Position numbers and translations under genes: made by a program. A model generated the notes under the pieces. The model was not told the origin of the DNA and did not search any database. It saw only the letters and a list, made by a program, of their open reading frames with translations. Below, piece after piece: positions 16,250 through 24,496 of a DNA stretch of 32,909 nucleotides. Every line of letters begins with the position of its first letter. Positions within the stretch are counted from its first letter, which is position 1. Where the stretch lies: positions 1 through 32,909 of the forward strand of contig CAXAUF010000034.1 of assembly GCA_963972425.1 (NCBI GenBank), given 5' to 3'. Origin of the DNA: Algorimicrobium sp002414705. GTDB lineage: Bacteria > Bacteroidota > Bacteroidia > Flavobacteriales > Flavobacteriaceae.

Positions 16250-17482
16250 TTGAGAATTATTTATAACATTGGACTGTTTTTGGCGCAATTGGTTTTACCC
16301 ATTGTAGCTTTGTTTAATAGTAAGATTAAACTAGGTGTAGATGGTCGCTCCAAGAGTTTTTCAGTGTTAGAAAATTCACTAAATAATTCAAAAAAAACAC
16401 TCTGGTATCATTGTGCTTCTTTAGGTGAATACGAACAAGGTTTGCCCGTTTTTAAAGAACTACGAACGCTTTATCCAGATTATAAAATTGTTCTCACATT
16501 TTTTTCACCCTCGGGTTATGAAATCCGAAAGAACACAAATATTGCTGATGTTGTCGTGTATTTACCTTTAGATACACCTAAAAATACTAAACATTTTTTA
16601 GACATAGTTAATCCAGAATTAACCTTTTTTGTAAAATATGATATTTGGCCAAATTATCTTTTAGAATTAAAGAAACGCAACAAGAAAGCCTTACTCATTT
16701 CTGCTTTGTTCCGAATAGACCAATCTTATTTTAGATTCTATGGTGGATTTATGCGTGAAGCACTCTTTGCATTTGAACATATTTTTGTTCAGGATATAAA
16801 CACTCAAAAATTATTAAAAACTATAAATTATGATCAAACAACTATAACAGGCGACACACGTTTTGATCGCGTTTACAGTCAATTATCACAGAATAATAAC
16901 TTAGATTTTATAGAAGAATTCAAAAACAACCAATTTTGTTTAGTCGCTGGTAGCACTTGGCCAGAAGATGAAACGTTATTAATTGATTATATAAATAGCA
17001 CAAATTTAAACATGAAGTTTATTATTGCGCCACATAATATTAATGCGAATCAGATACAGAAACTACAGGAATCTATTACCAAGAAAACAGTTCTATTTTC
17101 CGAAAAAGATGATAAAGAATTAGATACTTACTCTGTTTTTATTATTGATACCATTGGATTGTTAACTAAAATTTATCAATATGCAGATATTGCCTATGTT
17201 GGTGGTGCCATGGGATCTACTGGATTACACAACACATTAGAGCCAGCCGTTTTTGGCATTCCAATTGTGATTGGGAAGCATTATGATAAGTTTCCAGAAG
17301 CCTTTGAAATGATTTTAGAAGGCGGTATGGTTTCCATTAGTAACAAAGAAGACCTAAAAGAAGCGCTAAATAATTTCTTTAAAAACCCTCTGAAAGCACA
17401 AAATTCTGGTAATCAGAATTTTAATTATATAAAAAAAAATACAGGTGCTGTAATCCAAATCATGAACTACATACGTATATAA
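16250..17482 (+). CDS. waaA: 3-deoxy-D-manno-octulosonic acid (Kdo) transferase
   Basis: The 410-residue product transfers Kdo from CMP-Kdo to lipid A precursor at the inner membrane. An N-terminal membrane anchor (residues 2-22) precedes a GT-B fold. The N-terminal half has WYHCASLGEYEQGLPVF, with the acceptor-site Glu, and VVYLPLDTP. The C-terminal half has LVAGSTWPEDETLL, FIIAPHNI, ADIAYVGGAMGSTGLHNTLE and AVFGIPIVIG. The start is TTG at 16250, giving the usual family opening MRIIYNIGLF; no in-frame ATG lies nearby upstream. A TATTTTAG box about 20 bp before it supports this start. It is divergent from the aminotransferase-galE pair, grouping it with envelope genes. Confidence 0.9.
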   Translation: MRIIYNIGLFLAQLVLPIVALFNSKIKLGVDGRSKSFSVLENSLNNSKKTLWYHCASLGEYEQGLPVFKELRTLYPDYKIVLTFFSPSGYEIRKNTNIADVVVYLPLDTPKNTKHFLDIVNPELTFFVKYDIWPNYLLELKKRNKKALLISALFRIDQSYFRFYGGFMREALFAFEHIFVQDINTQKLLKTINYDQTTITGDTRFDRVYSQLSQNNNLDFIEEFKNNQFCLVAGSTWPEDETLLIDYINSTNLNMKFIIAPHNINANQIQKLQESITKKTVLFSEKDDKELDTYSVFIIDTIGLLTKIYQYADIAYVGGAMGSTGLHNTLEPAVFGIPIVIGKHYDKFPEAFEMILEGGMVSISNKEDLKEALNNFFKNPLKAQNSGNQNFNYIKKNTGAVIQIMNYIRI

Positions 17483-17592
17483 AAGGAACTGCGAATTTTT
17501 AACGGTTGTTAAAAAATGTTAAAATTAAATGCAAAGTTTCATAATTTGTTATTAAATTCGCACCATTAAATTAACACTAAAACTTTAAACTA

Positions 17593-17961
17593 ATGAAAAA
17601 ATTATTATTAAGTACAGCTTTATTATTAGCCTTATGTGTAACTTTCACTTCTTGTAGAGATGAAAAAAGCACTGATGGTGTAGAAGAAACAATGGATAAC
17701 GCTGCTGACGCAATGGAAGATGCTGCTGACGATGCTGAAGAAGCTATGGAAGATGCTGCTGACGATGTTGAAGGCGCAATGGACGAAGCTGGTGATGCTA
17801 TGGAAGATGCTGCTGACGCAACTGGTGAAGCTATTGACGATGCTGTTAACGCAACTGGTGACGCTGTTAACGATGCTGTTGATGCAACAGAAAAAGCTGC
17901 TAATGATGCTGCAAACGCAGTAAAAGATAAAGCTAGCGACTTAACAAAAAAGAAAGACTAA
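17593..17961 (+). CDS. Acidic lipoprotein made of eight 11-residue helical repeats
   Basis: The 122-residue product has a lipoprotein signal peptide with the lipidated cysteine at C21 (TFTSC). Residues 22-34 are a polar linker. Residues 35-122 divide exactly into eight 11-residue units, for example DDAEEAMEDAA, EAIDDAVNATG and DAVNDAVDATE, very rich in Ala, Asp and Glu and predicted wholly helical. The last two units become lysine-rich (ending LTKKKD). 11-residue repeats of this kind occur in LEA-type and apolipoprotein/synuclein-like proteins, so a membrane- or protein-protecting role is possible but unproven. Acidic residues soon after the cysteine could be a surface-export signal. It is monocistronic, with its own terminator. 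Confidence 0.75.
   Translation: MKKLLLSTALLLALCVTFTSCRDEKSTDGVEETMDNAADAMEDAADDAEEAMEDAADDVEGAMDEAGDAMEDAADATGEAIDDAVNATGDAVNDAVDATEKAANDAANAVKDKASDLTKKKD
17695..17958 (+). repeat. 33-bp periodic coding repeat
   Basis: Eight consecutive 33-bp units encode the 11-residue repeats of the lipoprotein. The first units share long identical stretches (such as GAAGATGCTGCTGACG), so the array probably grew by slippage or unequal exchange, then diverged toward its 3' end. Confidence 0.65.
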
Positions 17962-17984
17962 TTAGTTTTTACTACAAGTCTAAT

Positions 17985-18014
17985 AAAAAAGTGCTCTTTA
18001 CGGAGCACTTTTTT
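17985..18014. terminator. Bidirectional terminator between the lipoprotein and MBL genes
   Basis: A perfect 12-bp stem (AAAAAAGTGCTC with GAGCACTTTTTT) and a 6-nt loop. A-run and T-run on opposite sides allow it to end transcripts from both convergent genes. Confidence 0.85.
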
Positions 18015-18017
18015 CAT

Positions 18018-19424
18018 TTATAATATTATGGTTTCTACATCTTCTAATTTAGGCATACAAACGGACCATTTTAAATCTGTTTGTATTTTTACCCTGAAAG
18101 CATCCATAGAAGCTAGTTCTCCATGAACTAAAAAAACTTTTTCTGGTATATTTTTTATACCACCCATCCAATGCATTAAATCATTCTGATCTGCATGAGC
18201 TGATAAGCTTTCCAAATGCGCTACGCGTGCTTTAACAGGATAATATTTTCCAAAAAACTTTATTTCGTGAGTTCCATCTAACAATTGCCTACCTCGTGTA
18301 CCTTCTGCCTGATAACCAACTAACAAAACAGTTGTAGAAACCTCATCTATAAGTTGTTGCAAATATGTTAAAACACGACCACCAGTTACCATACCACTAC
18401 CTGCAATAATTATTTTGGAGCGCTTATCATCTATAACTTTCCAAGTATCAGCATAAGATTCGGTAATAGTTACATGCTGACACATTGCGTGATATTCTGA
18501 AGGGGTTAGTTTATGCCAAGTTGGAAATTGGTTAAAAACCTCTAACACATTTTGTCCCATAGGACTATCAATAATAATAGGAATATTTGGTATTTTATTT
18601 TGCTTGTATAATTTCCAAAGCACATACATTAAGGTTTGTAAACGCTCTACCGCAAAACTAGGAATAATAAGGTTCCCGTTATTGTTTATGGTCTGTTTTA
18701 CCAAATCTGCTAAAATTCCTTCCACATCTTCTTTAGGATGCAATTTATTACCATACGTACTTTCTATGAATAAATAATCTGCCCATTCTGGTCTGTTTGG
18801 AGGGTCTAACAAATAGTCAACTTGACGACCAATATCACCTGAAAAGACGAAGCGTTTTTCATATATATCCAATTCAATGAAGGTTGCTCCTAAAATATGG
18901 CCATTATATTGAAAACGATAACTACAAAACTCTGATAGTTTGTGCCACTTTTCTGAAGCTTGATGTTGAAAAAGTTTTATTGTTTTTTCAGCATCTTTAA
19001 CAGTGTAAAATGGCAGAGCTGGGTTATGTTTACTATAATTTTCTTTATTAGCTTTTTCAGCTTCTTCTTCATGAATTTTAGCACTATCCTTTAATATAAT
19101 TTCCGCTATTGCAAGCGTTGGTGATGTACCAATTATTTTTCCTGAAAAACCTTGTTTTACCAACCTAGGCAAATAACCTACATGATCCAAATGACCATGG
19201 GTTAACAAAACAACGTCTATTGCTGACACATCTATTGGTAAATTGCGCCAATTTAATTCCCGCAACTCCTTTAATCCTTGAAACATGCCACAGTCTACCA
19301 TAATATTTAAACCGCTTATTTCTAATAGATATTTGGAACCTGTAACCACTCTGGAAGCTCCTAAAAATGTTATTTTAACTTGATTTAGTGTTTTCTTCAT
19401 GGTGACATAGTTGTTTAATTTCAT
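18018..19424 (-). CDS. Beta-CASP metallo-beta-lactamase RNase-like protein
   Basis: The 468-residue product belongs to the RNA-specific metallo-beta-lactamases (CPSF73-like). The zinc motif HxHxDH is H76-G-H78-L-D80-H81 in LLTHGHLDHVGYLPRL; further ligands are in FSGDIG and LSAHADQNDLMHW. Beta-CASP landmarks are STYGNKLH, SFAVERLQTLMYVL, GSGMVTGGR, GYQAEGTRGRQLL and LVHGE. It probably cuts or trims RNA. The start overlaps the upstream ATP-cone gene by 50 bp. I use ATG at 19424 because an A-rich stretch precedes it; ATG at 19400 (MKKTLNQVKITF) is an equally possible start. The overlap implies tight coupling of the two proteins. Confidence 0.88.
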   Translation of the reverse strand: MKLNNYVTMKKTLNQVKITFLGASRVVTGSKYLLEISGLNIMVDCGMFQGLKELRELNWRNLPIDVSAIDVVLLTHGHLDHVGYLPRLVKQGFSGKIIGTSPTLAIAEIILKDSAKIHEEEAEKANKENYSKHNPALPFYTVKDAEKTIKLFQHQASEKWHKLSEFCSYRFQYNGHILGATFIELDIYEKRFVFSGDIGRQVDYLLDPPNRPEWADYLFIESTYGNKLHPKEDVEGILADLVKQTINNNGNLIIPSFAVERLQTLMYVLWKLYKQNKIPNIPIIIDSPMGQNVLEVFNQFPTWHKLTPSEYHAMCQHVTITESYADTWKVIDDKRSKIIIAGSGMVTGGRVLTYLQQLIDEVSTTVLLVGYQAEGTRGRQLLDGTHEIKFFGKYYPVKARVAHLESLSAHADQNDLMHWMGGIKNIPEKVFLVHGELASMDAFRVKIQTDLKWSVCMPKLEDVETIIL

Positions 19425-20241
19425 GCAATATTTTTGATTTTCTGACTTCAGAAATACCCAAATGATCTAAAAAAAAGGCATCGCCAATTAAATCGCGACA
19501 CAACACTAAATCTCGTGCTAATAGAAATTGTTTTTCCCGGTTAGTTAATAGCGTAGAAACGGTTATAGGATATAAACCTAACCTATCTATCCGATCCTTT
19601 AGTCCATCGTTTTTTGGATAATCCCAACTTAATAAATACAAGCCAATACACTTCCCATATTGAAGTGCATCTTTAGTAAAACGTGTATTTGTTGCTACCC
19701 AACCAGCTGTTAACGTTGTTTTATGTGATTTTGTATCCCAATGCATTTTAACATCTGCAAATCTGGATGCTATATAAAGCGGAACCTTTACGTTACAATT
19801 TCTGCCTTCTTCGCTATGAAACTTGCACTCAATAACAGTAGTATCGCCATTTTTTTCAGCCACTACATCTATTTCATGTGGCACACATTTACCCACTAAA
19901 ACCTGACCTACTTTGGTTGTATAACCAGAGTATTTTAAAAGAGCTGCTAGAAAATTTTCAAAAGGAAAACCCGTTGGCCCTAACTCATAAATAGCTTTTT
20001 TTAATTTGTATTTTGAAGCATAATAGCGCTTTTCTTTTTTAAGTAAAGCGTAAGCTCTATTATATATTTCTTTAGTTGAAATACCTTGATATAATTCATC
20101 GCGAACCACATTTAAAATACGATCTACTACATCATTATCAGCACCAGATCTGTGTAATGAGGCTCGCAATTTTTCCAAAGAAAACTTAACACGCTCTCCA
20201 GACGATTTTATGATTTCTATATTTAACGAATCCTGTTCCAT
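19375..20241 (-). CDS. ATP-cone domain protein with PD-(D/E)XK nuclease-like domain
   Basis: Residues about 7-90 of the 288-residue product match the ATP-cone, the nucleotide-sensing domain of ribonucleotide reductases and NrdR (IKSSGERVKFSLEKLRASLH, then YNRAYALLKKE). Residues about 93-200 look like an Mrr-type restriction endonuclease fold: E95 in FENFLAALLKYSGY, D125 in HEIDVVAEKNG, and E138-x-K140 in VIECKFH form the E, D, ExK arrangement. The C-terminal 80 residues are helical with no motif I recognise. It could be a nuclease controlled by ATP or dATP levels; this is inference. It overlaps the RNase gene by 50 bp and sits 39 bp after the universal stress protein gene. Confidence 0.8.
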   Translation of the reverse strand: MEQDSLNIEIIKSSGERVKFSLEKLRASLHRSGADNDVVDRILNVVRDELYQGISTKEIYNRAYALLKKEKRYYASKYKLKKAIYELGPTGFPFENFLAALLKYSGYTTKVGQVLVGKCVPHEIDVVAEKNGDTTVIECKFHSEEGRNCNVKVPLYIASRFADVKMHWDTKSHKTTLTAGWVATNTRFTKDALQYGKCIGLYLLSWDYPKNDGLKDRIDRLGLYPITVSTLLTNREKQFLLARDLVLCRDLIGDAFFLDHLGISEVRKSKILHEIKQLCHHEENTKSS

Positions 20242-20280
20242 TCTATATTTAATTAATTTTTAAACCAAACGTTATAATAC

Positions 20281-21117
20281 TTATGATGGAATAACTAAAA
20301 ACGGTATCTCAATATGAAAACCTATTTGGTCAATTCTAGACTTGAAAAAGAGATTTTCAAAAAATGAATGTTTGTTGTTTATCATCACCAACATATCTAC
20401 AGCTGTGCTTTCTTGAAATTTAACAATAGCCGAAGACACTTCATCATCTCTAACATCATAAATCTCGTGATTCAAATTATTAAAGTAAGGTTTTAATTGC
20501 GACTGATTTTTCTTTTGTGTTTCCGTTAAGGCATCACCAAAAGACACATGTAACACATGAACTCTAGAATTATGCTGTTTCGCTATATTCAGTATTGGAT
20601 CTATATTTTTCTCATGATATAGAATATCGTAATCTGTTGGAAATAGCAGATTTTTAGGAGTTTTATAGGTTGCGGAAGTAGGGATCGCTAAAATAGGACA
20701 AGTGGCATCTTTAAATAAGTGAACCGTATTAGAACCAAAAAGCACCTCTCTAGCACCTGTTGCGCCTTGAGTTCCCATTACAACGTAATCAATATGCTTT
20801 TCAGTTACTAAATTTTTCACTTCTTGATTCAGTGTATTAAATGCTGATATACTTTCTATAGTATGATTTGAATTATTATATGTTTTATTAACCGTTGCCG
20901 AAAACCGCTTTAACCCTTCAATAGAAGCACTTTTAACTGTATCCATCAACTCAAATTGTGCAGCTGTAGTTTGCATATAATCCATATTATAAATAACTGG
21001 AGTATACGTATGAAGCAAATAAAATGTACATATTTCATTTTTAAACAACTGCAAAGCGTAGTCAATTGCATGAAAGGAATTATCGGAAAAATCCGTAGGC
21101 AACAAAATATGTTTCAT
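20281..21117 (-). CDS. Universal stress protein, two-domain
   Basis: The 278-residue product is a tandem UspA protein. The first domain (residues 1-147) begins KHILLPTDFSDNSFHAIDYA and contains the complete nucleotide motif G-x2-G-x9-G-S at residues 115-129 (GTQGATGAREVLFGS), so it probably binds ATP. The second domain (from about 152, NLLFPTDYDILYHEKN) lacks this motif and is likely structural. Such tandem Usp proteins in Bacteroidota are often induced by oxygen or starvation stress. It is the first gene of a minus-strand set with the ATP-cone and MBL genes, divergent from the metallophosphoesterase-DnaJ-CbpM genes. A CATTTTTG box (7 of 8) lies about 60 bp upstream. Confidence 0.9.
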   Translation of the reverse strand: MKHILLPTDFSDNSFHAIDYALQLFKNEICTFYLLHTYTPVIYNMDYMQTTAAQFELMDTVKSASIEGLKRFSATVNKTYNNSNHTIESISAFNTLNQEVKNLVTEKHIDYVVMGTQGATGAREVLFGSNTVHLFKDATCPILAIPTSATYKTPKNLLFPTDYDILYHEKNIDPILNIAKQHNSRVHVLHVSFGDALTETQKKNQSQLKPYFNNLNHEIYDVRDDEVSSAIVKFQESTAVDMLVMINNKHSFFENLFFKSRIDQIGFHIEIPFLVIPS

Positions 21118-21503
21118 CTGTTATATTTTTTTTAGATTTTTTTATTACTTGTTTTTCATTAAGTTATACACAACCAAAAATGGAATAGCTCCATAAAATA
21201 CCATTTTATTTTTAAGATACTTTATAATTAATCTCTCTAAAAAAATAAGCTATTTTCATAACGAGTAAATTGCTTATCATGATTGAAAGAAAATCCGAAA
21301 AAAATTATTTTAATGGTATTTGAAATAAAATAGCAGCCATTTAAATTTGTCTTTTAGTATCACTTTTTTATTAATTTAAATTTATGGAAATTCTAAATTA
21401 CAAACCATGATATATATCAGATTCAGAAATATTAATGATTTATATCTTTAAGGAATGATTTTACTCTTGATTTTAAAACACCAATTTTTACTAATATGAA
21501 GCT
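21118..21503. promoter_or_regulatory. Divergent regulatory region of the stress island
   Basis: This 386-bp AT-rich region has no gene that I can support. It holds an FNR-like box at 21408-21419, a TATCTTTA -7-like box at 21443-21450 for the plus-strand genes, and a CATTTTTG box near 21175-21182 for the universal stress protein gene. Confidence 0.5.
21408..21419. promoter_or_regulatory. FNR/CRP-type binding site
   Basis: TGATATATATCA is a perfect palindrome of the form TGAT-N4-ATCA, the core of the FNR consensus. Its centre is about 43 bp upstream of the transcription start predicted from the -7 box at 21443-21450, the position used for class II activation. Confidence 0.45.
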
Positions 21504-22727
21504 ATGAAAAGCTATTCATTTTATACCATATTATTACTTTGCATTGCCATATTTCTGGTAGATTTTGCAGCCTTCTATTGGCTCAAATCCATTACTAATC
21601 TTATCTCGTCTAGCTTTTTAAAGCAAAGCATTCATGTGCTTTTTTGGTTTTTCACTTTTGGTTTAATTACGGTAATAATTATTTTGAAATTAAAGTTATA
21701 CACTATAGACCCGAAACGCAGGCAACTTTTAATTAGTTCGCTTTATGGCTTAACCATTTCATCCTTTATTCCTAAAATTATTTTCATCATTGTTATTAGC
21801 GTTTTATATATTACTAATCATGTAATCTCAGAACGAGAATCGCTTCTAGCTATACCATTATTAGGCTTATTTGCCGGGTTTTTACCGTTTTTTGTAATTG
21901 TTTACAGTGTTTTTAAAGCTATTTACAATTTTAAAGTCCATAAACACACCATAAATTTTTCTCATTTACCCGAAGCGTTTAGTGGCTTAAAAATTGTTCA
22001 GATATCCGACTTACATTTAGGGAGTTTTAATCACCGGTTCCATATTCTAGATCGTGCCTTTTCAAAAATAAGTGAATTAGAACCGGACTACATTTTTTTT
22101 ACTGGCGATTTGGTAAATAATTACGCTTGGGAATTACGTGGCTGGAAAAAATCTTTCCGGCATCTTTCTGCAAAAAAAGACATGTATGCAGTTTTAGGCA
22201 ATCATGATTATGGTGATTATAGTCAATGGATTTCTGAAGAAGCCAAACAAAAAAACTTTGAAGGCATTACCAATTTTTTTAAAGACAATAACTTTAAACT
22301 GCTTTTAAATGATTCTGAAATAATAGAAGTAGGCAATCAAAAACTAGCCATTATTGGTGTTGAAAATTGGGGAAATCCGCCTTTTAAACAATATGGTAAT
22401 TTGCAAAAGGCTACATTAAAAGCAAAGGATATTCCTTTTAAAATACTACTTTCCCATGATCCGTCTCACTGGACAGAGGAAGTCCTTATAAGCACCGACA
22501 TTGCTATAACCTTTTCTGGACATACACATGGTATGCAAGCTGGAGTCACTTTGGGAAAGAAAGAATGGAGTCCTATAAAGTATAAGTATAAACATTGGGC
22601 TGGCTTATACCAAGAAAACGGACAATACTTGTATGTTAATCGTGGTTTGGGATGGATGGGATTTCCAGGCAGATTGGGAATGCGTCCGGAAATAACATGT
22701 ATTGTATTAAAAAAAAATAAAAAATAA
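21504..22727 (+). CDS. Membrane-anchored metallophosphoesterase (YkuE-like)
   Basis: The 407-residue product has four N-terminal membrane spans (about 7-27, 42-62, 76-102 and 114-136) and then a calcineurin-like phosphoesterase domain from about residue 160. The metal ligands are visible: D169 and H171 (QISDLHLG), D202 (FTGDLVNN), N233-H234 (LGNHDYGDY), and the later LLSHDPSHW and FSGHTHGMQAG. The substrate is unknown; YkuE-like enzymes act on phosphoester bonds at the membrane. Upstream is an FNR-like site, and 26 bp downstream the DnaJ gene begins, so this is probably the first gene of a stress-controlled operon. Confidence 0.9.
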   Translation: MKSYSFYTILLLCIAIFLVDFAAFYWLKSITNLISSSFLKQSIHVLFWFFTFGLITVIIILKLKLYTIDPKRRQLLISSLYGLTISSFIPKIIFIIVISVLYITNHVISERESLLAIPLLGLFAGFLPFFVIVYSVFKAIYNFKVHKHTINFSHLPEAFSGLKIVQISDLHLGSFNHRFHILDRAFSKISELEPDYIFFTGDLVNNYAWELRGWKKSFRHLSAKKDMYAVLGNHDYGDYSQWISEEAKQKNFEGITNFFKDNNFKLLLNDSEIIEVGNQKLAIIGVENWGNPPFKQYGNLQKATLKAKDIPFKILLSHDPSHWTEEVLISTDIAITFSGHTHGMQAGVTLGKKEWSPIKYKYKHWAGLYQENGQYLYVNRGLGWMGFPGRLGMRPEITCIVLKKNKK

Positions 22728-22753
22728 TTTCATTATAACTAAAATAAGAAGCT

Positions 22754-23641
22754 ATGTCTTTTATAGATTACTACAAGGTTTTAGGTGTTCCAAAAGACGC
22801 TAACGAGCAAACCATAAAAAAAGCATATCGGAAACTGGCGCGAAAATATCATCCTGATTTAAATCCAGGCGATCAGGAAGCCGAAAAAAAATTCAAAGAA
22901 ATAAATGAAGCTAATGAGGTTTTAAGTCAACAGGAAAATCGTAAAAAATATGATGAGTACGGAAAAGACTGGCAGCATGCGGATGCGTATGAGCAAGCCA
23001 AACAACAGCAAAATAGAGGCGGAAACCAGCAACGTTACTCTAACTCTAGCCAATATAACGAAAGCGATTTTTCTGATTTTTTCGAATCCATGTTTGGAGG
23101 AGCCTCCAGAGGCTCTAGAAATCAAGCCGGTTTTAGAGGGCAAGATTATAATGCCGAATTGCAATTAGATTTAAAGGATGTTTACGCAAGTCATAAACGC
23201 ACGTTAACCGTAAACGGAAAAAACATACGGATCACTATTCCTGCAGGAATTGAAAACGGACAAGTAATCAAAATTTCTGGTCATGGAGGGCCAGGAGCCA
23301 ATAATGGCCCAAAAGGTGATTTATTCATCACTTTTACCATAAATAATAATTCGGCATTTCAACGCGACAAAGCTAACCTTTACAAAACGGTTGATTTGGA
23401 TTTATACACGGCACTTCTTGGAGGACAGATTACAGTTGATACCTTTGATGGAAAAGTAAAATTAACCATAAAACCAGAAACCCAAAATGGCACACGCGTT
23501 AAATTAAAAGGTAAAGGTTTTCCTGTTTATAAAAAAGCAGATGCTTTTGGTGACTTATTTATTACGTACACTATAAAAACACCAACAAATCTTACCGAAA
23601 AGGAAAAGGAATTATTCACTGAATTATCAAAATTACGATAA
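22754..23641 (+). CDS. cbpA: CbpA-like DnaJ co-chaperone
   Basis: The 295-residue product is a type B J-protein without the zinc-finger domain. The J-domain is at residues 4-70 with HPD at 33-35 (KYHPDLNPGD). A Gln/Ser/Gly-rich linker (residues 80-130) follows, then two DnaJ C-terminal substrate-binding domains from about residue 135 (YNAELQLDLKDVYASHKRTL, IRITIPAGIENGQVIKISG, LYTALLGGQITVDTFDGKV). It would pass clients to DnaK. The next gene, 2 bp downstream, encodes a CbpM-type modulator, matching the E. coli cbpA-cbpM pairing. Confidence 0.92.
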   Translation: MSFIDYYKVLGVPKDANEQTIKKAYRKLARKYHPDLNPGDQEAEKKFKEINEANEVLSQQENRKKYDEYGKDWQHADAYEQAKQQQNRGGNQQRYSNSSQYNESDFSDFFESMFGGASRGSRNQAGFRGQDYNAELQLDLKDVYASHKRTLTVNGKNIRITIPAGIENGQVIKISGHGGPGANNGPKGDLFITFTINNNSAFQRDKANLYKTVDLDLYTALLGGQITVDTFDGKVKLTIKPETQNGTRVKLKGKGFPVYKKADAFGDLFITYTIKTPTNLTEKEKELFTELSKLR

Positions 23642-23643
23642 CC

Positions 23644-23943
23644 ATGGACACAAAAAACGTTATTACAATCACCGAATTCTGTCAGCATTATAAAATTCCT
23701 GAATCGTTTATCATGTCTTTAAACGAATATGAATTAGTCCAACTTGCAACAGAAAATGAAACACCTTGTATTTACGTTACCGAAATACAGACTATTGAAA
23801 AGTTAATCCGTTTTCATTTTGAATTGGATATTAATATTGAAGGTATTCATGCTATTTCTAACCTATTAAACAAGCTAGAACGGTTGCAAGAAGATGTTAG
23901 AATATTAACAAATGAAGTGGCATCTCATAAAGACAGGTCGTAA
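23644..23943 (+). CDS. cbpM: Chaperone modulator CbpM family protein
   Basis: The 99-residue helical protein begins with a MerR-like helix-turn-helix stretch (ITITEFCQHYKIPESFIMSL) and continues with long helices (LNKLERLQEDVRILTNEVAS). In E. coli, CbpM binds the J-domain of CbpA and blocks its co-chaperone activity. Placement two bases after the CbpA-like gene supports this identity more than sequence alone. Length is typical. A hairpin terminator follows about 100 bp downstream and marks the end of the operon. Confidence 0.85.
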   Translation: MDTKNVITITEFCQHYKIPESFIMSLNEYELVQLATENETPCIYVTEIQTIEKLIRFHFELDINIEGIHAISNLLNKLERLQEDVRILTNEVASHKDRS

Positions 23944-24045
23944 CATATGTAACTCCTAAGTGATGGATCTGTAAAAACTGATAACGTTTAAAGTAGTCTT
24001 CATACAGACATCATTTTCATATACTAATCGATTATTAAAACAAAA

Positions 24046-24071
24046 AACCTCCAACCAAAAGGTTGAAGGTT
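24046..24071. terminator. Hairpin ending the cbpM transcript
   Basis: Arms AACCTCCAACC and GGTTGAAGGTT pair over 11 bp with one mismatch around an AAAA loop. An A-run on the left and partial T-richness on the right would allow use from either side. Confidence 0.6.
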
Positions 24072-24121
24072 ATACGTATTATCTAGAAAAAACTAGATTA
24101 ACTTATTTTTTAGACTATTAT

Positions 24122-24335
24122 TTAAAACTTATACTTCAATAATAATTCGTTGGTATTTCGTGCTGAAGCTAACTCTTTTTTACTGCTAACTTCATATGCA
24201 AAACCAAAAATTAAATGCTGATTAAGTTCAAACGTTGCCATACCAGCTATAGTACTATCCGTACGATACGTTGCCCCTAAATTAAACACGTCGTTTATAA
24301 TAGTTGTTGCTGTAAAATGTGATGGAAAGCCTACT
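24122..24335 (-). pseudogene. 3' remnant of a PorP/SprF-family gene
   Basis: The minus strand reads in one frame VGFPSHFTATTIINDVFNLG, then ATYRTDSTIAGMATFELNQH, then LIFGFAYEVSSKKELASARN and finally TNELLLKYKF and a stop at 24122-24124. The pattern (NDVFNLGATYRT, HLIFGFAYE, NELLLKY at the end) is that of the last 70 residues of PorP/SprF membrane proteins associated with type IX secretion and gliding. An in-frame TGA lies directly upstream, and no start or N-terminal part is present. About three quarters of the gene is missing, so this is a remnant, probably left by a deletion or insertion at the 41-bp repeat. Confidence 0.7.
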
Positions 24336-24361
24336 TCTCAGTATACTCTTAAAACAAAAAA
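24321..24361. repeat. 41-bp direct repeat, left copy
   Basis: It matches 27026-27066 with two C/T differences (24337 and 24346). On the minus strand it carries the TGA-xx-VGFPS segment of the porP/sprF remnant. The two copies bracket the regulator and T9SS cargo genes. Confidence 0.8.
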
Positions 24362-24387
24362 TCCTTTTTTAATTATTTTCAATTAGA

Positions 24388-24395
24388 TATATTTG
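24388..24395 (+). promoter_or_regulatory. Perfect -7 box upstream of the TPR regulator gene
   Basis: TATATTTG fits TAnnTTTG exactly. A start near 24401 would leave a leader of about 95 nt before the TTG start at 24497. Confidence 0.4.
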
Positions 24396-24496
24396 ATATG
24401 ATATAGAAAAATATAACTTTCTTTTTTTTCAAAAACTGATGTATATATATAGTTTATATTAAAAATTTGAAGTTTATAATTTATAAAAAAAATAAT

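Larger units (their letters stand above)
23944..24466. other. Intergenic junction with terminator, porP/sprF remnant and promoter
   Basis: This 523-bp stretch holds no intact gene. From left to right: about 100 bp with no visible feature, a hairpin at 24046-24071, a minus-strand 3' remnant of a porP/sprF gene, one copy of a 41-bp repeat at 24321-24361, and an AT-rich promoter region for the next gene. Confidence 0.6.

Noticed and set aside
17720..17923. Leu/Met-rich 67-residue frame inside the lipoprotein gene
   Set aside because: It arises from reading the 33-bp repeats in the wrong frame.
17593..17961. CRISPR-like array from the regular 33-bp period
   Set aside because: The repeats are coding, contiguous without spacers, and preserve an 11-residue protein unit.
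22922..23168. Overlapping frames on both strands inside the DnaJ gene
   Set aside because: Shadow frames of a clear J-protein with HPD and C-terminal domains.
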